Position numbers and translations under genes: made by a program | Part shown: positions 1 to 7,247 of the stretch, one piece after another | How the letters are laid out: every line of letters starts with the position of its first letter | Numbering within the stretch: the stretch's first letter is position 1 | Notes under the pieces: model-generated | What the model saw: only the letters and a program-made list of their open reading frames with translations | Databases searched by the model: none | Told to the model about the DNA's origin: nothing | Assembly (NCBI GenBank): GCA_964626205.1 | Contig: CAZVED010000001.1 | Span: 1 to 64,000 of the forward strand | DNA: 64,000 nt | Reading direction: 5' to 3' | From: CAZVED01 sp964626205 | GTDB taxonomy: Bacteria > Patescibacteriota > Patescibacteriia > SG8-24

Positions 1-9
1 CGCTGACCG

Positions 10-58
10 CTGGCTGCTGGTCGCTGGTCACTGGCCGCTGGTCACTGGCCGCTGGCCA
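10..58. repeat. 7-bp tandem repeat, CTGGYCR-like
   Basis: Seven units of seven bases follow each other without a gap, all variants of CTGGTCA or CTGGCCG. The tract lies directly downstream of the C-terminal coding fragment at 63-155. The repeat is read directly; no function is evident. Confidence 0.8.
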
Positions 59-62
59 CCGC

Positions 63-155
63 TCACCCGCCGCTGCGCAGGCGGCGGATGAGGACCGTCA
101 GCATCTTGCCGACGCTGGTGTTGGTGGCGAGGATGTCCGTCACCTCGTGAATCAT
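63..155 (-). pseudogene. C-terminal fragment of a four-helix-bundle (23S intervening-sequence/Avd-like) protein
   Basis: The minus strand reads IHEVTDI, then a short divergent piece, then GKMLTVLIRRLRSGG and a stop. An xVTxI...KML..LI..LR ending is typical of the C-terminal helix of small four-helix-bundle proteins found in 23S rRNA intervening sequences and beside retroelements. Only about 30 residues are present. Upstream the frame runs antisense through the tmRNA tag and loses any resemblance, so the rest of the gene is missing. Family recognition is by eye and moderate. The fragment abuts the tmRNA at about 156, which suggests an insertion, a rearrangement or an assembly join. Confidence 0.4.
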
Positions 156-475
156 CGGGCAAACACTACAAGTGCAAACTTCGTAGCACGGGTGAAGGGT
201 GCTTTCGCTTCGGCGTTCGCCCCTTCGTTCGCTCCGGTTCTCGCGTAACGCCAGAACCCATCCGCGCGCTGACGCCAGATAAGCGCATCACGGGTGCAAT
301 ATTTCCGGCAGAGTCGAGAGATCGCCTTTCTCTCTCGGCCGACATTGTGAAGGGCTGGGTACCGCGGGTATTGCCCGTTCACATCGCGGTACTGAGAACA
401 TAAACGGGATAAGCTTGTACAACGTGTCGTGAGATGTCTCACCAGACAGGAGTTCAACTCTCCTCATCTCCACCA
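156..475 (+). ncRNA. ssrA: tmRNA (ssrA), 3' part with tag reading frame; 5' tRNA-like half not recognised
   Basis: The 3' end is diagnostic. A T-arm has stem AGGAG (448-452), loop TTCAACT and CTCCT (460-464). It is followed by acceptor strand CATCTCC (465-471), discriminator A and an encoded CCA (473-475). Upstream, 159-248 reads as a resume frame starting GCA AAC, giving a 29-residue tag ANTTSANFVARV...APVLA and then TAA. Between them lies structured, pseudoknot-like sequence. tmRNA rescues stalled ribosomes and tags their products for proteolysis. The 5' half should carry a GGxTTCGAC-type D-arm and a strand pairing with CATCTCC. Neither is clear; GCGGATG at 84-90 pairs 6 of 7 but lies in the protein-like fragment. 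The tag is long and ends VLA rather than LAA. Confidence 0.75.
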
Positions 476-478
476 AAG

Positions 479-512
479 AACGCCATGGGACTTCGGTCCT
501 GCGGCGTTTTTG
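479..512 (+). terminator. Rho-independent terminator of tmRNA
   Basis: AACGCC (479-484) pairs with GGCGTT (503-508), with an inner GGAC-ttcg-GTCC hairpin, followed by a T run. It starts four bases after the tmRNA CCA end. Confidence 0.75.
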
Positions 513-601
513 GTTTCATTACCGTGGAGAGCCATCTTGCCAAAGAGGGCTGCAGACGGCATACTGGCCGCAAACGGTAAGATATCCTGCCGCGTAGCGT
601 C

Positions 602-1144
602 ATGGCAGATGAGCCGCACATCCAGATGGAACAGACCACGGACACAACGGCCCGATTCCTTGAAGCGTACGACAGCCTGTCGGATGCCATTTTCAAGCAC
701 TGTTATTTTCGCGTGTACGACCGTGAAAAGGCCAAGGACCTTACCCAGGAGTGCTTCTTGCGCGCTTGGGAGTGCCTCGCCGAAGGACAGGACATTCTGA
801 ACCTCAAGGCGTTCATTTTCCGCATCGCGCGCAACCTCGTCATCGACCATTCGCGCAAGGCGAAGCCGGTGTCGCTGGACGATTTGCTCGACGTCGGGTT
901 CGCGGTTCCGTCCGCGCTCGGTTCGGAGAGCATTCTTCGCGAGGTGGATGCCACGCTGCTCATGACGCATCTACACCGCATGGAAGAGCCGTACCGCGAG
1001 GCGCTGATGTTGCGCTATCTCGAAGGTCTCGGTCCGCAGGAGATCGCCGAGGTTTGCGGAGAGAAGGAGAACGCCGTTTCCGTCCGCATCAACCGCGGAC
1101 TCAAGAAGCTCCGTGCCGCGTTCGATGCGGCGCCGAGCGCGTGA
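602..1144 (+). CDS. RNA polymerase ECF-type sigma factor (first copy)
   Basis: This 180-residue protein has the two-domain layout of ECF sigma-70 factors. Region 2 spans roughly residues 18-85 and includes DREKAKDLTQECFLRAWE and the -10-binding stretch FRIARNLVIDHSRK. Region 4 spans roughly 120-175, with a helix-turn-helix around LGPQEIAEVCGEKENAVSVR. It would direct core polymerase to a small regulon. The next gene starts 6 bases after its stop and encodes a DUF5667 membrane protein, a pairing repeated at 20448-22056. That suggests a sigma factor held by a membrane partner, which is inference. No clear Shine-Dalgarno precedes the ATG at 602. Confidence 0.9.
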   Translation: MADEPHIQMEQTTDTTARFLEAYDSLSDAIFKHCYFRVYDREKAKDLTQECFLRAWECLAEGQDILNLKAFIFRIARNLVIDHSRKAKPVSLDDLLDVGFAVPSALGSESILREVDATLLMTHLHRMEEPYREALMLRYLEGLGPQEIAEVCGEKENAVSVRINRGLKKLRAAFDAAPSA

Positions 1145-1150
1145 ACCCCT

Positions 1151-2833
1151 ATGTCTATGGAAGACTTGCTCGGACAACTCAAGGGTCACACCGACACGGT
1201 TCGCATGACTGCCGACGAGAAATCGGCGATGCGTTCGCGTCTTTCGGAGTACATGGCGCTGCGTCCGGTAAGGAGTGTTGCGCCGATGCGTCATGGTACG
1301 GCGAAGACCAGAATGATTTCTAACCTTTTTGCCCGACCTATGCCGATTCTTGCAGCTATCCTTTCCTTGATGCTTGCCGGTGGCGGTGTTTCCTACGCTG
1401 CCGAAGGAGCGATGCCTGGAGACACGTTGTACCCCGTGAAGGTCCGCGTGAACGAAGAAGTCCGCGCCGCTTTGACGCTCGATGCCGAAGCGAAGGCACA
1501 GTGGGAGACTGCTCGCGCCGAGCGGCGTCTCAACGAAACGCGCGCATTGCTCGAGGCGGATGCCGCCACGCCGGAACTGCTCGACAAGCTGGAGGCGCGT
1601 TTCGATGCGCACGAGGAACGCATCGAGTCCGTCATTACGAAGATCGAGGAGAAAAAGGGCCCGGAGGTCGCTGCACGCATCAGCTCGCAGTTGGAGGCCT
1701 CGCTTGCGGCGCACAAGGCCATTCTTGAGAAGCTGTCTGCTGGAGTGGATGTCGACGTGAAGGCGGAATTCGACGCAGCATTCGCGGCCGAAGGGATTGT
1801 CGCGAAGGTCGGACAAGCTTCTGAGCGCGCCAAGGAGGTACGCGAGCGCACCGAGAAGGATGTTCATGATGAGCAGGCCGCGCGTCGTGCTGCCGCGCTC
1901 GCAAACGTGAAGCTTCGTGTCGCAGCGGACATGGAGGCGAAGTTTTTCGCGCGCCTCGGAGGAGAAACCGGAGGCATCGGCGAGCGCGTGCTGTTGGGGC
2001 TCCAGGAGTCCATCGCAGCGGCAAAGCGCTTCATCGCCGTGGGTGATGGAGCGATGGAGGATGGAGCGTTCAATGACGCGTTCCGCGCCTACAATGAGGC
2101 GATTCGCGAACTGCGCGGCGCGGAGATCTTTGCGGAAGGTGGCCATGTCGTCGCTGCCGTGAAGAAGGAAGTCGTCGTAGAGGATGAGCAAGAAGAGAAA
2201 GCTCGTATTGAGGTGAAAGTGAAGGACGGTGATGACCAGGCTGCCGTGAAGTTGCCAGTGAAGCTTCCGGTGAAGGACGTCGTCGTCGATGTTGATGTTG
2301 CTGCGCGATACCGTGCTGATGGAAAGCGTGTCGTTGCGGTATCGGAATCGGAGAAACTGCGTGCTCGCATCGATGGGTACGCCCGCGAGGGGCACACATG
2401 GACGGCTGGCAAGGATGCGCATACCGCCGCGCTCGGAATCATTGCTCAAGGGGATGCGCAGTTCGCGGCCAAGAAGTTCGATGCCGCTTTCGAGTCGTTC
2501 TACCAGGCGTATTCCAAGGCGAACGGAGCGCTTGGCATGTACGTTTACGCCCCGAAGGAGGAATCGGTGAAAGACACGTCGTCTGTTGATGCTGATGCTC
2601 GTGCTCGCGCCGAGATGAAGCGTGGATACGCCATGGACGCCATCGCGAACTATGAGAAGACCATCGCGTATAAGATCGACGCAGTCGGCGAGAATCATGA
2701 GTTCGTTATCGCGCTCCGTGTCAACTTGGCGAGCGCAGAGGACTTTGTCGCGGAAGGGGACGCGAAGTTCTCCGCAGGCTCGTATGATGCGGCCTATGAG
2801 AGCTATCTCGCGGTCTGGTCCGTGCTCAAATAG
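1151..2833 (+). CDS. DUF5667-domain membrane protein, putative sigma-factor partner (first copy)
   Basis: A 560-residue protein with a short cytoplasmic N-terminus, one membrane segment at about residues 63-82, and the signature AMPGDTLYPVKVRVNEEVRA just outside the membrane (about 87-106). That signature is typical of DUF5667 proteins. The rest is Ala/Glu/Lys-rich and probably helical. Two similar blocks near 440-475 and 525-555 (GDAQFAAKKFDAAFESFYQAY; GDAKFSAGSYDAAYESYLAV) resemble TPR-like helix pairs. It is co-transcribed with the ECF sigma factor, so it may act as its sensor or anti-sigma. No recognised zinc anti-sigma motif is present, so that role is inferred from position. Confidence 0.75.
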   Translation: MSMEDLLGQLKGHTDTVRMTADEKSAMRSRLSEYMALRPVRSVAPMRHGTAKTRMISNLFARPMPILAAILSLMLAGGGVSYAAEGAMPGDTLYPVKVRVNEEVRAALTLDAEAKAQWETARAERRLNETRALLEADAATPELLDKLEARFDAHEERIESVITKIEEKKGPEVAARISSQLEASLAAHKAILEKLSAGVDVDVKAEFDAAFAAEGIVAKVGQASERAKEVRERTEKDVHDEQAARRAAALANVKLRVAADMEAKFFARLGGETGGIGERVLLGLQESIAAAKRFIAVGDGAMEDGAFNDAFRAYNEAIRELRGAEIFAEGGHVVAAVKKEVVVEDEQEEKARIEVKVKDGDDQAAVKLPVKLPVKDVVVDVDVAARYRADGKRVVAVSESEKLRARIDGYAREGHTWTAGKDAHTAALGIIAQGDAQFAAKKFDAAFESFYQAYSKANGALGMYVYAPKEESVKDTSSVDADARARAEMKRGYAMDAIANYEKTIAYKIDAVGENHEFVIALRVNLASAEDFVAEGDAKFSAGSYDAAYESYLAVWSVLK

Positions 2834-2857
2834 GGATTTTCGTCCATTCTGCATCGT

Positions 2858-2888
2858 GAAAACCGGACGGGGTATCCCGTCCGGTTTT
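2858..2888 (+). terminator. Terminator after the sigma/DUF5667 operon
   Basis: A GC-rich hairpin, AAACCGGACGGG-tat-CCCGTCCGGTTT, ends in a short T run 25 bases after the stop codon. Confidence 0.8.
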
Positions 2889-2926
2889 CGTATCTGGTCC
2901 TGATGACGGCAGCGCGGTGGCCATGC

Positions 2927-2932
2927 TATACT
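2927..2932 (+). promoter_or_regulatory. -10 box TATACT of a leaderless gene
   Basis: TGC-TATACT is an extended -10 box whose last base is 8 nt before the ATG at 2941, so transcription would start at or next to the start codon. ATGACG (2903-2908) is a weak -35 with an 18-base spacer. Confidence 0.6.
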
Positions 2933-2940
2933 GCTCCCAT

Positions 2941-3402
2941 ATGCGAACCAAGCGACATGATTCCTGGTTGAATGAATTCACGGTTTTCGGCACGTTCATT
3001 GCCGTCAGCTTCGTCGGTTTCCTGTACGTCGGCACGATGTTTGTCTTTGGCGGCAAGGGCGGTTTCGATGCGTCGGGGATGGAAATGGTCACCGCTCCGA
3101 CCGTCGGCGCGTACCATGAAGATGCGCGAAGCGTCATGGAGCCGTTTTTTGGCGTCGCTGGTCAGTTGACCGTCGACGATATTGATGGGGTTCGGGAGGA
3201 GCTGCTCACTATCGTTGAAACGACACAAGGACGCCTCATCGACCTGCGCGTCCCGTCGGAGGAGCGCGAAGCGCATCTCGCTCTCGTGCTGCTCATGGAG
3301 CAGTGGAAACGCGTCCTTCCGGATGCGGATACTGAGCAGTACGCGGAGGCGTTCGTGCGCACCCAGGATTTCGTCGTCGCGCATCCGTGGATCACTCCGT
3401 GA
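2941..3402 (+). CDS. Hypothetical single-pass membrane protein
   Basis: A 153-residue protein with a basic N-terminus (MRTKRHD), one membrane helix at about residues 15-38, and a hydrophilic, probably helical domain outside (about 50-153). It matches no family I recognise. The ATG at 2941 is chosen over the in-frame ATG at 2923 because a -10 box lies between them. It is the first gene of a run of membrane-protein genes reaching 6811; the next gene starts 14 bases after its stop. Confidence 0.65.
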   Translation: MRTKRHDSWLNEFTVFGTFIAVSFVGFLYVGTMFVFGGKGGFDASGMEMVTAPTVGAYHEDARSVMEPFFGVAGQLTVDDIDGVREELLTIVETTQGRLIDLRVPSEEREAHLALVLLMEQWKRVLPDADTEQYAEAFVRTQDFVVAHPWITP

Positions 3403-3416
3403 GTGCATAGGATTGT

Positions 3417-4133
3417 ATGACGCGCATCGATCCGCAAGGACCGGGCGTCCCGCTCCGGGATGGCTCTGCCGGAACCACCTCGCGCGCGAGTGGTGTCCGC
3501 GTATGGGGGTGTGGCGGATGCGCGCTCCTGTTCTTGTTCGCGAGCGCGTTCGCCGTGTTCGCGGCAGTGTATGTCGTGGCGAAGGTCGGCGCCGTTCGCG
3601 TGCCGGTGCTGTCACAGGTGGTATATCGTCCGGTGGACCCCGTTCGGGACGTGGCTGAGCTATCAGGCTATTCCGTGCAGGACGTGCTCGCATCAGTCGG
3701 AGCCCGTGCGCGTTTTAACGCCGGAACCGGCGAAATCTCGTCTTTCATCGGCGAGGAAGAGCTGACGACGCTCGTCGCGAAGGGTCTCCGTGAGACAGGG
3801 GACGGGACGTCATCCTTGGACGATGTCCAGGTCGCTATCGGTAGGGACGGTCTTGAGTTCTCTGGGACGCTTGCCGCATGGGATGGTGGTACCTTGCCGG
3901 TCATCATCCGCGCGACGCCTTCCGTGAAGGATGGCGCGCTCGTGATTGATGTCGCGCGCGTGGCACTCGGGTCGCTCGAATTGCCGCGGTTCGCCGTGTC
4001 TGCGCTGTTCGCTGCTGCAGGGGAGTCTTTCGTCCGTGCGATGAATGAGGCGCTGGCGGACGTGGGAAGACTGCGCGGGATCGTTTTGGAGGAGGGGAGG
4101 ATGAATATACGTCTTTCACCGCACGCACAATGA
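3417..4133 (+). CDS. Hypothetical membrane-anchored protein, YpmS/DUF2140-like layout
   Basis: A 238-residue protein with a polar N-terminus of about 30 residues, a membrane helix at about 34-55, and an extracellular domain rich in beta-type segments. The layout (one N-terminal anchor, then a domain with alternating VQVAIGRDGLEFSG and GALVIDVARVALGSLELP strands) resembles YpmS/DUF2140 envelope proteins, but the resemblance is weak. The stop overlaps the next start in an ATGA junction, so translation is probably coupled. Confidence 0.6.
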   Translation: MTRIDPQGPGVPLRDGSAGTTSRASGVRVWGCGGCALLFLFASAFAVFAAVYVVAKVGAVRVPVLSQVVYRPVDPVRDVAELSGYSVQDVLASVGARARFNAGTGEISSFIGEEELTTLVAKGLRETGDGTSSLDDVQVAIGRDGLEFSGTLAAWDGGTLPVIIRATPSVKDGALVIDVARVALGSLELPRFAVSALFAAAGESFVRAMNEALADVGRLRGIVLEEGRMNIRLSPHAQ

Positions 4134-4954
4134 CGCCGATTACTGTCGATAAACGAGGAAAATTTCCGGAATTCGTCCGTTCGGCGATTCCTGGCACGAC
4201 GGCACTTCTTGTCGTCGCGGGATTCCTGTTCACGGAACGCATTCCCGTGCTGGATGTTGATGTGAAGGAAGCGTTACTGCTTCTTCCTGCTGCGTATGTC
4301 GTCGCGGTCATTGCTGCCGCAGTCGTCATCTTGCATCGTCGAGGGACGGGACTTCGGGAGATTGCGCGGGAATCCGCAACGGCCGTCTTGCTCGGTGTTG
4401 GTGCGTACGGTCATTTTCTCATTACGGGAAGTCGTTTTGCGCGGCTCGCCATCCTCGCCGTCGTCGCCGTGCTCCTCGTCATGTATCTCCGGGAAATCGC
4501 CTATGCGGAACGCGTCGGTCATGACGAGGAGGACGTCCGGGCGTTTGCGGCGTTCAGCGCAGCGCTGCATGCGCTCATCGCGTTCTTCCTTTCCGCGACC
4601 GCTTTCGCTTTCGTGAGTCTTTTACAGGCGCCTGCATGGCCGCTCGCGCTTGCCATCGGTGCCGTCACCGTGTTTCTGACGAAAGAGGTCTTGCGCCGTC
4701 ATGGCGTTACCGCAGGAACGTTGTCGATCAGTATTGTCTGCGGTGTGCTCGCCACTGAGGCGTTTTGGGGCATCGCGGCACTCCCGACTCCGTTCGTGGC
4801 GAATGCCGCCGTCTTTACGATTCTTGTCGCCGTCGCGCAGCAAGTCGTCCTTCGCTCCATGCGCCCGACGGAGCCGCAGTCGGCACTTCGACGTCTCGTC
4901 GTCGTATCGGCTATACTGATAGTGATACTCTTGGTAACCGCACGTTGGCGGTAA
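4130..4954 (+). CDS. Hypothetical polytopic membrane protein
   Basis: A 274-residue integral membrane protein with about seven or eight hydrophobic segments, near residues 22-38, 50-70, 84-98, 105-118, 145-163, 168-182, 196-235 and 255-272. No catalytic motif or family signature is evident. It overlaps the preceding gene by four bases and is followed after nine bases by the HtrA-like gene, suggesting one transcript. A TATACT sequence near its 3' end may serve the next gene. Confidence 0.6.
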   Translation: MTPITVDKRGKFPEFVRSAIPGTTALLVVAGFLFTERIPVLDVDVKEALLLLPAAYVVAVIAAAVVILHRRGTGLREIARESATAVLLGVGAYGHFLITGSRFARLAILAVVAVLLVMYLREIAYAERVGHDEEDVRAFAAFSAALHALIAFFLSATAFAFVSLLQAPAWPLALAIGAVTVFLTKEVLRRHGVTAGTLSISIVCGVLATEAFWGIAALPTPFVANAAVFTILVAVAQQVVLRSMRPTEPQSALRRLVVVSAILIVILLVTARWR

Positions 4955-4963
4955 CAATGCCCT

Positions 4964-6103
4964 ATGCCGTTTTTCGGGAAGAAGACCGATCATAACGCCC
5001 TCATTTCTCCGCTCTTGCTGAGCGTGGTATTCGGGCTTGCTGCCGGCGGTGTCGGGACGTTGCTTGTTACCGCGTCGTTGCCGAATCCTGAGCCCATGCT
5101 CTCCATCGTCCGCCCTGTGTACCGCATTCCGGGAGCATCCGGTGACACGATGGCCCCGGAGCAGGCCACCGCAGCGAATCCGTCAGCGCTCGTTTTCCGG
5201 GCGAAAGACGGCGCGTCGATCGTCGAGCGCGCGTACGTTCCGGCGCAGGCGCTCGGCTCGGCGATGTTACTCACCTCCGACGGATGGCTAGTGTCCACGG
5301 ATGCGGTCTTCACTGCCGCCGTCCGTTCGGCACTTCCGTCATATCGCGTCGTTTTCGATCACGTCGCGTATGCCGTCACCGATGCTGTGGTCGACCCGTT
5401 CACCGGCATCGTTTTTCTCAAGATTGACGGACGGAACCTTCCGGTCACCGCGTTTCGCGGCGGTCTTGATTTGCAGGCGGGGAGCGCTGTGTTCGGATTT
5501 GATGTCGGTGGCAGTCCGCGCAAGTTCGATGTCGTAGGATACGATGCCGTTCCTGCCGCGTCGTCAGCGGAACTCGTTCGAAGTTCGGAGCGCTTGCAGC
5601 GTTTGCTCCGCTTGTCCGGTTCTGGCGGAGCTGTTCCGTCGGGATCCGTCGTCGTGGACGCGTCCGGTGAGGCGGTGGCAATTTTCTTGCACGATGACGC
5701 GTTCGGCTCCGTCGCTGTTCCTTTCGCAGTGTTCAGCGGGCAAATCGGTTCGGTGTTGCGGGGCCAGAAGACGCATCGTCCGTATCTCGGCGTGAAGTAC
5801 GTCGATCTTTCCCGTACGCTTGGTGCGGCAACCGTTGGCATGCGGCCGCGTGGTGCGCTCGTGACGGCTGGCACCGACGGTTCGTTGGCTGTGCAGCGCA
5901 GGAGTCCAGCGGACGACGCAGGTATTCTCGCGGGCGACCGTATCCTTGCGGTGAATGGGGAGGAGCTCGGAGCGCGGACGGCATTGGCCGATCTCATCGC
6001 GGAGTATGCGCCCGGAAGCGTCCTGACGCTGACGGTGCGTCGCGGACCTGACGCAACGCCGACCGATCTCGCCATCCAAGTGACGCTTGGCGTGGCGCCA
6101 TGA
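4964..6103 (+). CDS. HtrA/DegP-like PDZ protein lacking the catalytic triad
   Basis: A 379-residue protein with an N-terminal membrane anchor (about 13-36), a trypsin-like domain (about 85-260) and a C-terminal PDZ domain (about 272-372, starting RPYLGVKYVDL). The fold markers of HtrA are recognisable but the active residues are changed. The histidine motif TNNHVV appears as STDAVF (about 111-116). The aspartate motif DPxTDLAVLK appears as DPFTGIVFLK (about 144-153). The serine motif GNSGGP appears as SGSGGAVPSG (about 219-228). It is therefore probably a non-proteolytic scaffold or peptide-binding envelope protein. The residue comparison is direct; loss of activity is inference. Confidence 0.8.
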   Translation: MPFFGKKTDHNALISPLLLSVVFGLAAGGVGTLLVTASLPNPEPMLSIVRPVYRIPGASGDTMAPEQATAANPSALVFRAKDGASIVERAYVPAQALGSAMLLTSDGWLVSTDAVFTAAVRSALPSYRVVFDHVAYAVTDAVVDPFTGIVFLKIDGRNLPVTAFRGGLDLQAGSAVFGFDVGGSPRKFDVVGYDAVPAASSAELVRSSERLQRLLRLSGSGGAVPSGSVVVDASGEAVAIFLHDDAFGSVAVPFAVFSGQIGSVLRGQKTHRPYLGVKYVDLSRTLGAATVGMRPRGALVTAGTDGSLAVQRRSPADDAGILAGDRILAVNGEELGARTALADLIAEYAPGSVLTLTVRRGPDATPTDLAIQVTLGVAP

Positions 6104-6132
6104 TTGACAGAGACCGTTTTTCGTGCTATCAT
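6104..6132 (+). promoter_or_regulatory. Promoter TTGACA-17-TATCAT
   Basis: TTGACA at 6104-6109 and TATCAT at 6127-6132 with a 17-base spacer precede the Wzz-like gene at 6167, leaving a leader of about 27 bases. Confidence 0.75.
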
Positions 6133-6166
6133 CCGCAGTCATCAATGATTTCCTGAACGACATCGT

Positions 6167-6811
6167 ATGCAAGAAGCCCAATACGTCGGCATGCTCCTGC
6201 TCGGATGGAAGCGCATCCTCGCTTTCGCTATCGTTTCCGCGCTCGTTGGCGGCGCGTTGAGCTTCCTGTTCCCGCTGCAGTACAGCTCCACGACACGTCT
6301 GCTCATCATTCAGCGCCAACTTTCGGGAGCGGATCCGTATACCGCCATCAAGGCGTCGGAGCGCATTTCGGACAACCTTTCCCAGGCCATCTATACGACC
6401 TCGTTCTTCGACAAGGTTCTTGAGACGGACTTCGACATCGACCGCACGGTATTCAAGGCTGACGAGCATAAGCGCCGCAAGCAGTGGGCGCAGATGATCG
6501 GTACGCAGGTCATGCGCGGGTCCGGCATGATCGTGCTCACCGTGTATCATGTCGACAAGGAGCAGGCCACGCAGATTGCGCGCGCCGTTGCGTATGTGCT
6601 CACGACCGAGGGGTGGCAGTATGTCGGCGGGGGAGACCTCGAGGTAAAGATCGTCGATCAGCCACTCCAGTCCCGCTTCCCGGTGAAGCCGAACATTCCG
6701 GCGAACGTGCTCATGGGCTTCGCACTCGGTCTCATTGCCGGTTCCGGGTATGTGCTTATGACGAGTCAAAAGAAGGGGTTGTTCGGCATTCCGACACGCG
6801 AGACCTTTTAA
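6167..6811 (+). CDS. Wzz/YveK-type polysaccharide chain-length determinant (co-polymerase)
   Basis: A 214-residue protein with the two-helix layout of polysaccharide co-polymerases: a membrane helix at about residues 15-36, an extracytoplasmic domain starting YSSTTRLLIIQRQ, and a second helix at about 183-202 after a proline-containing stretch (RFPVKPNIPANVL). Such proteins set glycan chain length or couple polymerisation to export. No tyrosine-kinase domain is attached. It has its own promoter and a terminator downstream. An O-antigen ligase-like gene lies 3.3 kb further on, which supports a glycan role. Confidence 0.85.
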   Translation: MQEAQYVGMLLLGWKRILAFAIVSALVGGALSFLFPLQYSSTTRLLIIQRQLSGADPYTAIKASERISDNLSQAIYTTSFFDKVLETDFDIDRTVFKADEHKRRKQWAQMIGTQVMRGSGMIVLTVYHVDKEQATQIARAVAYVLTTEGWQYVGGGDLEVKIVDQPLQSRFPVKPNIPANVLMGFALGLIAGSGYVLMTSQKKGLFGIPTRETF

Positions 6812-6837
6812 GCTCAGTCGAGCTCAAATAAGGAAGA

Positions 6838-6868
6838 AATAAGCTCAGCCACATCGGCTGAGCTTATT
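6838..6868 (+). terminator. Terminator after the Wzz-like gene
   Basis: AATAAGCTCAGCC (6838-6850) pairs with GGCTGAGCTTATT (6856-6868), followed by a T-containing stretch. Confidence 0.7.
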
Positions 6869-6881
6869 CTGTACCAGCTTT

Positions 6882-6981
6882 TTGTCATTGCGAGTGGGAC
6901 TGTACTCAGTCCCCGAAGCAATCTTTATTCATGAGGGGAGGGATTGCTTCGGGGTCGAGTACGACCCACTCGCAATGACAA
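6882..6981. repeat. Palindromic repeat of the TGTCATTGCGAG...GAAGCAATC family
   Basis: TTGTCATTGCGAGTGGG (6882-6898) and CCCACTCGCAATGACAA (6965-6981) form a perfect inverted repeat. It encloses a second inverted pair, CCCCGAAGCAATC and GATTGCTTCGGGG. Related full or half copies lie at 19625, 19991, 20123, 22057 and 22245. The rest of the gap 6812-7247 holds a terminator, a promoter and a long leader. Confidence 0.85.
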
Positions 6982-7018
6982 GTTGAGTGGGTTAAGCTCA
7001 GAAGCTTGTCCGGCAGTA

Positions 7019-7047
7019 TTGACAAAACCGTGTGTTCATGCTATAGT
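7019..7047 (+). promoter_or_regulatory. Strong promoter TTGACA-17-TATAGT
   Basis: TTGACA (7019-7024) and TATAGT (7042-7047) have ideal 17-base spacing and an extended TGC. About 60 bases around it closely match the promoter at 8642-8670. The transcript would carry a leader of about 195 bases. Confidence 0.85.
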
Positions 7048-7247
7048 CGCAAGTTCATTGAAGCACGGAAACCGTCTGGTGAACCGCGATGTCGCCTCCT
7101 CCTAGTCGTCGCGGACTCATCAGCCGGTTTCCGGTGCTGCAAGGCATCGGTGGTGTTTTCATCGGTTCGAGGATAGTCCTCGGCCGACCATGATGTGATT
7201 TGCCCGGACGGGCTTTGTTTGCCCGATGAGGGCGGAGGGTACTGAAC

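Noticed and set aside
84..90. GCGGATG as the 5' acceptor strand of tmRNA
   Set aside because: It pairs 6 of 7 with CATCTCC, but has an internal C-C mismatch, lacks the following GGxTTCGAC-type D-arm, and lies in sequence that reads as a protein C-terminus.
971..2854. Minus-strand open frame of 627 codons opposite the DUF5667 gene
   Set aside because: It is the antisense shadow of a GC-rich, Ala/Glu-rich gene; its translation is Arg/His/Leu-rich and shows no domain.
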